From JAYPHU01 sp038127535 (lineage in GTDB: Bacteria > Pseudomonadota > Alphaproteobacteria > Rhodospirillales > UBA2165), in contig JAYPHU010000060.1 of NCBI GenBank assembly GCA_038127535.1, positions 1-10,212 of the forward strand: 10,212 bases of DNA, read 5' to 3'. Each line of letters begins with the position of its first letter. Within the stretch, counting starts at the first letter, position 1. Positions 1 to 5,217 of this stretch are shown here, one piece after another. A model generated the notes under the pieces. The model was not told where the DNA came from. It searched no databases and worked only from the letters and a program-made list of their open reading frames with translations. A program made the translations under genes and the position numbers.

Positions 1-677
1 GCGCGCAGGGCATCCTTATGGCGCTCTATCAACGGGACGCGCTGGGCGGCGGCAAAGGTCAGGTGGTGGACGCCGCCATCACCGAAAGCTGCTTTGCGTT
101 ATTGGAGGGGACCCTGCCGGAATACGACAAGGCCGGCATTGTCCGCAAACCATCGGGCACCGGTCTGCCCAACGTGGCGCCGTCCAATATCTATCCGACC
201 AGGGACGGCAACTATGTGGTGATCGCCGCCAATATCGACCCGATGTTCCGCCGCCTCTGTGCGGCTATGGGCCAGCCGGAATTGGCGGACGATCCCCGCT
301 TTGTGGATCACAAGGCGCGAGGCGACAATGCGGCCGAACTGGATGGGATCATCGGCGATTGGTCCAAGACCAAAACCCCGGAGGAAATTACCAAACATCT
401 GGACGACAATGGCGTGGTGGTCGGGCCCATCTATTCCATCGCCGATATCGTCGATGACCCGCATTTTCAGGCGCGGGGCATGATCCGGGTGATGAAAGAC
501 GACTTCTTCGGCGACTTCACCATTCCGGGCATCGCGCCGGTGCTGTCGGAACCCAATGGCGATATCGCCTGGCTCGGCCCGCCGGAAGTGGGACAGCACA
601 ACGACGAAATCTATGGCGGCCTGCTCGGCTTCAGCGACGATGATTTGGCCGCGCTCAGAGACGATGGGATTATCTGA
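1..677 (+). CDS. Class III (CaiB/BaiF) CoA-transferase, C-terminal part, 5' end outside window
   Basis: The frame is open from base 3 to the TGA at 675-677 and encodes about 224 residues, just over half of a usual ~400-residue family III CoA-transferase. The ATG at 18 is an internal Met: the codons before it (AQGIL) continue the typical Ala-rich helix, so the true start lies upstream of the window. Seen: the family hallmark GKGQVVDAA at 39-98 followed by ITES; APSNIYPTRDGNYVVIAA, the usual substrate-domain motif; and a C-terminal GPIYSIADIVDDPHFQARGM segment characteristic of CaiB/BaiF proteins. These enzymes move CoA between carboxylic acids through an aspartyl-CoA thioester. By the motif as I remember it, the aligned residue here is Glu (codon 84-86). 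The lyase gene starts 16 nt downstream, which suggests that this enzyme makes the lyase's CoA substrate. The specific acid is unknown; a racemase role is a less likely alternative. Confidence 0.9.
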   Translation, partial: AQGILMALYQRDALGGGKGQVVDAAITESCFALLEGTLPEYDKAGIVRKPSGTGLPNVAPSNIYPTRDGNYVVIAANIDPMFRRLCAAMGQPELADDPRFVDHKARGDNAAELDGIIGDWSKTKTPEEITKHLDDNGVVVGPIYSIADIVDDPHFQARGMIRVMKDDFFGDFTIPGIAPVLSEPNGDIAWLGPPEVGQHNDEIYGGLLGFSDDDLAALRDDGII

Positions 678-693
678 AGTAGGACTTTCTGAT

Positions 694-1623
694 ATGGCGA
701 AGCGCATTGAAATCTGTGACGTGGGTCCCCGCGACGGGCTGCAGAGCGAACCCCGCATTTGGTCGGTGGACGAACGGGTGGAGCTGATCGACCGGCTGGC
801 CGGGACGGGTCTGCCCCGGATCGAAGCGGTCAGTTTCGTAAATCCGAAGCGCGTGCCGCAGATGGCCGACGCGGAAGAAGTGATGAAAAAGATCAAACGG
901 CCCGATGGCGTGACCTTCGCCGGTCTCGCCTTGAATGCGCGGGGGGCGGAGCGGGCGATAGAGGCCGGTGTCGATGAAGTGCGTTATGTGGTGGTGGCCA
1001 GCGAGACCTTCAACCAAAAGAACCAGGGCGCGTCCATCGACGAGACTATGCAGGGCTATCAGGCCATCGCCGACACCGTGACCCAAGCCGGGCTGAAGCT
1101 GTCTGCGGCCATCGGCGCGTCTTTCGCGTGCCCGTTCGAAGGCGTGGTGCCGGTGGATCGGGTTGCAGATTTGGCCAAGCGCCTGGCGGACGGCGGCGCG
1201 AGTGAGATCGGTTTGGCCGATACCATCGGCGCCGGCGTACCAACCCAGGTGACCGAGCTTTTGGGCGCGGTGCGGGATCAAGTGGGCCGTGAAGTCGGCC
1301 TGGGCTGCCACCTCCACAACACCCGGAATACCGGGTTCGCCAACGCGGCCGCAGCCGTGGCGGAAGGCGTGGAATTTTTGGATTCGTCGGTCGGCGGGTT
1401 GGGCGGCTGTCCGTTCGCACCGAAGGCCACCGGTAATATCGCCACCGAAGATCTGGCTTTCATGTTGCGCAATATGGGCTACGAGACCGGCATTGATCTG
1501 GAGGCGCTGATTGATGTCGCCACCTGGTTGGAAAGCTTCTTTGAGGCGCCGTTGCCGGGCCAGGTGATGAAAGCCGGCCTGTTCCCCGAAGTCGCCTATA
1601 TAAACACCCAGGCAAATACTTAA
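694..1623 (+). CDS. HMG-CoA lyase family acyl-CoA lyase
   Basis: A 309-residue protein, normal length for bacterial HMG-CoA lyase. The family splits 3-hydroxy-3-methylglutaryl-CoA into acetyl-CoA and acetoacetate in a metal-dependent TIM barrel. Seen: GPRDGLQSE at residues 11-19 (catalytic Arg13 and Asp14), ETFNQKN near 104-110, CPFEG at 146-150, LADTIGAG at 174-181, the metal-binding HLHNT at 207 (His206, His208), and the signature loop SVGGLGGCPFAP with catalytic Cys239, followed by GNIATED (Asn248). Every key residue is present, so an active lyase is expected. The ATG at 694 is chosen because homology begins there and AGGA lies 9 nt upstream; the frame is open further upstream (to 556), but only across the CoA-transferase. 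It sits between a CoA-transferase (16 nt) and an isomerase (4 nt), so the true substrate may be a related 3-hydroxyacyl-CoA such as a citramalyl-type CoA rather than HMG-CoA from leucine. That is an inference. Confidence 0.92.
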   Translation: MAKRIEICDVGPRDGLQSEPRIWSVDERVELIDRLAGTGLPRIEAVSFVNPKRVPQMADAEEVMKKIKRPDGVTFAGLALNARGAERAIEAGVDEVRYVVVASETFNQKNQGASIDETMQGYQAIADTVTQAGLKLSAAIGASFACPFEGVVPVDRVADLAKRLADGGASEIGLADTIGAGVPTQVTELLGAVRDQVGREVGLGCHLHNTRNTGFANAAAAVAEGVEFLDSSVGGLGGCPFAPKATGNIATEDLAFMLRNMGYETGIDLEALIDVATWLESFFEAPLPGQVMKAGLFPEVAYINTQANT

Positions 1624-1627
1624 AAAC

Positions 1628-2374
1628 GTGGCCAACGCCTTTTCAGCCGAGACCAGCTACGGCCGCCGCGCCAAGATCGGCGTGATCGTCCCGCCGACCA
1701 ACACCGTCAATGAGGCCGAGTGGCAGATGATGGCGCCGGCCGGGGTCACCATTCATTCGACGCGCATGCCCCTGCATACGGACACCAGCTCAGACGCCGG
1801 GAAAAAGGCGCTCTATGAGGATATCGAGAAAGCGACGAGTGATCTCGCCCAGGGAGGCATGAGCGTGATTGCCTATGGCTGTACAGCCGGGTCCATGTCT
1901 CATCCCATGAACGCCATCCCGGATTTTATGGGCGGTGTTTCGGGCACGCCTTGCGTCACCACGGCGGCGTCCATCGTTGCCGCCTTGGAATCGATGGGGG
2001 CACAGACCGTCGCCGTCGCCACACCCTATGCCGATGAATTGAACGACCACGAACAGGCGTTTCTGGAAGCCGCCGGATTTCAGGTGACCGGCGTTTCCGG
2101 AATCGGTATCGGCGCCGGCGGGCCCCAGGAATATATCCAAATCGCCCGAACCCCGGCGGAGAAAATCCAATCGCATGTCCTGGCGGCCGATCATGTTGAC
2201 GCGGATGTCATGCTTGTCTCCTGCACGGATTTTCCGGTGCTGGAGATGATCCCGGAGCTGGAAGAGACCTTGGATAAACCGGTTGTCACCAGCAATCAGG
2301 CGACGTTCTGGGCCGCGATCCGGGCCGCTGGGATCGACGACAGGTTCGAAAATTTCGGGGCGCTGCTTGCCTAG
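1628..2374 (+). CDS. Asp/Glu racemase / maleate cis-trans isomerase superfamily protein
   Basis: A 248-residue protein with the two-lobed Asp/Glu racemase fold as found in maleate isomerase and arylmalonate decarboxylase. Seen: IGVIVPPTNTVNE (about residues 17-29, substrate carboxylate loop), AYGCTAGS with Cys85, TPYADELND (132-140) and LVSCTDFPVLEMIPELE with Cys199, then KPVVTSNQATFWA (217-229). Both cysteines of the acid/base pair are present; arylmalonate decarboxylase keeps only the second, so an isomerase or racemase is favoured over a decarboxylase. The start is GTG at 1628; the first in-frame ATG would remove the conserved PPTN loop. There is no strong ribosome site, and the start is only 4 nt after the lyase stop, so translational coupling is likely. 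Likely substrates are maleate or a substituted maleate, but hydantoin-type racemisation cannot be excluded. Its stop is 1 nt from the stop of the convergent cyclase gene. Confidence 0.85.
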   Translation: MANAFSAETSYGRRAKIGVIVPPTNTVNEAEWQMMAPAGVTIHSTRMPLHTDTSSDAGKKALYEDIEKATSDLAQGGMSVIAYGCTAGSMSHPMNAIPDFMGGVSGTPCVTTAASIVAALESMGAQTVAVATPYADELNDHEQAFLEAAGFQVTGVSGIGIGAGGPQEYIQIARTPAEKIQSHVLAADHVDADVMLVSCTDFPVLEMIPELEETLDKPVVTSNQATFWAAIRAAGIDDRFENFGALLA

Positions 2375-2375
2375 G

Positions 2376-4070
2376 CTATTTGGTTTCCAGGGTCCAGACC
2401 CCGTCCCAGCCCACGTCCGGCGGCGTTTCCCGGAAATGCCTGATCCGCTCCAGAAAAACCTCGGCCGCTCCATCATCGGCGCGGTGAGCCAGCGCCGCAT
2501 TGAACGCGGTTTCCGCCGCGTCCCATTCCCGGGTGCGGTAGTGTTTGAGCCCGGTTGCGAACCTCGACGCCAGCTCGGTCATCTCCGCCGGGGCATCGAC
2601 GCTATGGCCCAACACCTCGTAGACCCGAACCGGTAGGACCTTACCTTTGACCCGCAGCAGGTCCACCTCTCGGAAGACCAGCCCGGTCGAAGCCTGGCGG
2701 GTGACATCGGACACCAAAATCCGGGTGCCGTAGTCTTTGTTCGCGCCTTCCAGCCGCGCGCCCAGATTGACCGGATCACCGATTACCGTGAAGTTCTTTG
2801 AAACATCAGAGCCGACCATGCCGACGATCATTTCGCCGGTCGAAATGCCGATGCGGAGATCAATGTCCAACTTTTCCGCCAGCTCGCCGATCTCCCGGCG
2901 GACGTCCCGGCGGAAGTCTTCCAGCCGCCGCAGCGCCTCAATCGCCGCCTGGCAGGCGAGGCTGGCGTGCTCCACATTATTTGTGAAGGGCGGGCCCCAG
3001 TAGGCCATCACCGCGTCGCCCATGAACTTGTCCACGACGCCGTTATATTTGGATATCGCCATACTCATGTGGTTGAAGAACCGGTTGATGAGCGCCACGA
3101 GATCATCCGGGGAGAGAGCTTCGGAGATCGGCGTGAAACCCTTGAGGTCGATGAACATGACCGTCATTTCCCGGCGCTCGCCGCCTGGATCGGCAATTTC
3201 CGGCGCATCGAGCAGATTTGAAACGATGCGCGGGTCCATGTATTTACCGAACGTGTCCTTAATCCGCTCTTTCAGGCGCAACTCGCCCACCATGTGATTG
3301 AAGTTGCCGGTGAGGTAACCGACCTCGTCCTTGGAGCGAGGTTCAACATGGGTGTCGAGATCACCCATCTCCACAGCCTTGGTGCCGTCGACCAGATTGC
3401 GGACGGATTTGACCAGCCCCTTGGTCACTAGGCTGCCGAACAGTAGGCCCAATAGCGCCGCACAGGCGGTCAGAACTGTGTTGATTTGAAGCAGTAGTTT
3501 TTCGTTTTGGTCCGCCTTCTCGGTGAGTTCCTGAACTGACTTTTCCAAGTGGCGGTAGAGGGTTTCGATGTTTGCGTCGGTGCGGCTTTGGATCGCGTTC
3601 AGTTCCGGTAGCAGCGCCTGAAACGTGTCCCGATCTCGCGCCGCCAGCGCATCGGCCAGCAAGGGCGCCAGTTCACCAAAGGTTTCATATTCGCCACGGA
3701 TGGATTGGAGCGGCTGCTCAAACCGCTTCAGAAGTTGATCGCGCTTAAGCGCCTTGAAGACCCCGTCAAATTCTTTCTCGATCTCGCTGCGAAGTGTATC
3801 AAACCGCTGCCGTTCAGCGGCGGCGCGGGCTAGGTGTTCCTCGGTTTCTTCCTCGATTGCGAAGAGCCGCTGCAGGATCAGGCCTTGGTTCAAGGCGTTG
3901 ACGGCGATGTTCCCGGCGGCTTCGGATATCGGCAGGTGATGACCGGCGATCCGGTCAAGATCGTCGCTGATCTCTGCGATCATGCGCTGGGAAACGGCAG
4001 CCGCCGCGACCATGAGGATGAGAATCACCGCCGCAATACTGAAAATCTTCTTGCCGATGGTGAGCCGCAT
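2376..4070 (-). CDS. Membrane-bound class III adenylyl cyclase with HAMP domain and TPR-like tail
   Basis: A 564-residue sensor cyclase. Seen in order: an N-terminal transmembrane helix (about residues 9-29); a helical, charged, presumably periplasmic sensor region (about 30-190) resembling a four-helix bundle; a second transmembrane helix (about 196-216); a HAMP domain (about 216-268, with DEVGYLTGNFNHM); then the catalytic domain (about 298-460). Metal ligands are Asp308 (MFIDLKGF) and Asp352 (DKFMGDAVMA). Lys348 and Asp432 (TVIGDPVN) are the adenine-selecting pair, and Asn435 and Arg439 are the transition-state residues, so ATP to cAMP is predicted, not cGMP. The C-terminal part (about 497-545, GLKHYRTREWDAAETAF) is a TPR-like helical stretch seen in many alphaproteobacterial cyclases, ending in WDGVW. 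The start is ATG at 4068-4070, directly before the transmembrane helix; no good Shine-Dalgarno is visible. It follows the Gfo/Idh gene by 18 nt, probably in one transcript. The ligand is unknown. Confidence 0.93.
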   Translation of the reverse strand: MRLTIGKKIFSIAAVILILMVAAAAVSQRMIAEISDDLDRIAGHHLPISEAAGNIAVNALNQGLILQRLFAIEEETEEHLARAAAERQRFDTLRSEIEKEFDGVFKALKRDQLLKRFEQPLQSIRGEYETFGELAPLLADALAARDRDTFQALLPELNAIQSRTDANIETLYRHLEKSVQELTEKADQNEKLLLQINTVLTACAALLGLLFGSLVTKGLVKSVRNLVDGTKAVEMGDLDTHVEPRSKDEVGYLTGNFNHMVGELRLKERIKDTFGKYMDPRIVSNLLDAPEIADPGGERREMTVMFIDLKGFTPISEALSPDDLVALINRFFNHMSMAISKYNGVVDKFMGDAVMAYWGPPFTNNVEHASLACQAAIEALRRLEDFRRDVRREIGELAEKLDIDLRIGISTGEMIVGMVGSDVSKNFTVIGDPVNLGARLEGANKDYGTRILVSDVTRQASTGLVFREVDLLRVKGKVLPVRVYEVLGHSVDAPAEMTELASRFATGLKHYRTREWDAAETAFNAALAHRADDGAAEVFLERIRHFRETPPDVGWDGVWTLETK

Positions 4071-4088
4071 GACGGACCGCGCGCTGGG

Positions 4089-5069
4089 CTATTTCACGGC
4101 GACTTTGTCACCCGACTCCGCCGACGCGATGATGGCTTCCAGCAGGGCGGCGCCGTGCCGGATTTGATCGGGTGGGATCGGGAAGGCCGGGCCGCCCTCA
4201 CAGGCATGGCCAAACGCTTCCATCTCATCGGTCATGGTTTGGCTGCCGGGATACTCGTAGCCGTCCCAATGTTTGCTGTCGCCGGCGCCGTCGGACAAGA
4301 CGTACGTTAAGTTGTCGTGATCCCGCACCTCGGCCCAGCCTTTCGAGCCGAACACGCAAAGCCGGGTTTGGGCAGGCGTCGCGGAAACGGTGCCGAGATA
4401 GCCGACCGGTCCGTCTTCGAAGTTCATCAGAATGCCCGTGGCGTCATCCACATCCACTTCCATGACCAGCCGGCGGCTGAAACAGGTCAGGTCTTTGACC
4501 TTGCCGCCAACATTGATCATCGCGTCCATGATGTGCACACCGAGCGACGTCATGCCGCCTGCCGGGCTCTCACCTTCCGCGGCGCGCCAAACCTCGGGCT
4601 TAATAGGCAGCGGCGAGGAATAATTGCCCTCGATCTGCAAAACGGTTCCCAACTCCCCATCATCGACCATGCGCTTCAGTTCGCAGAAGCTGGGCGAGAA
4701 CCGGCGATTGTAGCCCACCGCCGCGACCAATCCCTTGTCGGCCATCGCTTTGAGGGCGGCATCCGCTTCGGCGGCGGTCAGGGCAAAAGGTTTTTCGCAG
4801 AACACATGTTTGCCGGCGTTGGCAGCCGCCATGATCTGCTCCGAATGCTGGGTGTGCGGTGTGGCCAGCACCACCGCATCCAAATCGGGATCGGCGAGCG
4901 CCTCATCCAGACTGTCGGTCAGGACGAGGCCCTTCTCGGACGCGAAGTCGCGCACCTTGTCCGGCGTCCGCGCGACGGCATGGGTAAATTTGATGTGGGA
5001 GCATTCTTGAGCGGCGTTGACCAGGATTTGCCCCCAGCGGCCGACACCGACGATAGCTGCATTTGTCAT
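4089..5069 (-). CDS. Gfo/Idh/MocA family NAD(P)-dependent oxidoreductase
   Basis: A 326-residue cytosolic oxidoreductase of usual family length. The N-terminal Rossmann fold is shown by AAIVGVGRWGQ (residues 4-14); LATPHTQHSEQ (68-78) and CEKPFALT (91-98, with Lys93 the conserved EKP lysine) follow. The C-terminal alpha/beta domain has YNRRFSPSF (120-128) and GGMTSLGVHIMD (171-182, His179). In the classic D-x-G-x-H motif the Asp is Ser175 here, so the catalytic triad is not canonical. Members oxidise or reduce sugars, inositols, or other hydroxy and imine compounds; the substrate is not evident. I start at the ATG at 5067-5069, just before the Rossmann strand. The frame is open to a TTG at 5105, but those 12 residues are not family-like and have no correctly spaced ribosome site. 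It is divergent from the Mo-hydroxylase gene and runs into the cyclase after 18 nt. Confidence 0.92.
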   Translation of the reverse strand: MTNAAIVGVGRWGQILVNAAQECSHIKFTHAVARTPDKVRDFASEKGLVLTDSLDEALADPDLDAVVLATPHTQHSEQIMAAANAGKHVFCEKPFALTAAEADAALKAMADKGLVAAVGYNRRFSPSFCELKRMVDDGELGTVLQIEGNYSSPLPIKPEVWRAAEGESPAGGMTSLGVHIMDAMINVGGKVKDLTCFSRRLVMEVDVDDATGILMNFEDGPVGYLGTVSATPAQTRLCVFGSKGWAEVRDHDNLTYVLSDGAGDSKHWDGYEYPGSQTMTDEMEAFGHACEGGPAFPIPPDQIRHGAALLEAIIASAESGDKVAVK

Positions 5070-5217
5070 GGCACGCAGGCTAGCGGTATTATCGCGCCTG
5101 CTCAATCCTGAAAAAGGAAGGCGAATTCACGGCAATTTGGCGTGGCCAGGACCGGTTTCCCATGGCAAAATCCGGGAAGCTCAAAACAACGTGAAGACAG
5201 GGAAGGACTTGAGATCC
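5070..5217. promoter_or_regulatory. Divergent intergenic region between the oxidoreductase and the Mo-hydroxylase gene
   Basis: This 148-nt stretch is the only sizeable non-coding gap and must hold start signals for one or both divergent units. On the minus strand, GATAAT at 5093-5088 resembles a -10 box about 19 nt before the oxidoreductase ATG, but the hexamer 16 nt upstream of it (TTTTTC, 5115-5110) is a poor -35. On the plus strand I see no convincing -35/-10 pair. Near the right edge AAGGA at 5203-5207 is a fair ribosome site for the ATG at 5218. No operator palindrome, riboswitch or small gene is evident. Promoter placement is a guess; only the regulatory role by position is firm. Confidence 0.35.
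5203..5207 (+). promoter_or_regulatory. Ribosome binding site deciding the Mo-hydroxylase start
   Basis: AAGGA lies 10 nt before the ATG at 5218. The reading frame is open far upstream, back to 5017 inside the divergent gene, so this site together with the family-typical N-terminus MKFGIGQPV fixes the start. Confidence 0.6.

Noticed and set aside
99..896. 265-residue open frame on the minus strand across the CoA-transferase/lyase junction
   Set aside because: It overlaps two real plus-strand genes and encodes no recognisable domain.
670..1635. 321-residue open frame on the minus strand, opposite the lyase gene
   Set aside because: It is antisense to an intact HMG-CoA lyase gene, shows no family motif and has a composition typical of a shadow frame.
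4317..5111. 264-residue open frame on the plus strand, opposite the Gfo/Idh gene
   Set aside because: It is a mirror frame of a conserved gene with low-information His/Arg-rich sequence and no family resemblance.
5137..5171. TTGGCG and CAAAAT considered as a plus-strand promoter for the Mo-hydroxylase gene
   Set aside because: The spacer is 23 nt, too long for a normal sigma-70-type promoter, and both hexamers are imperfect.
5017..5217. N-terminal extension of the Mo-hydroxylase frame
   Set aside because: The first 67 codons overlap the divergent oxidoreductase gene, do not resemble the family, and stand before a good ribosome site and a typical family start at 5218.
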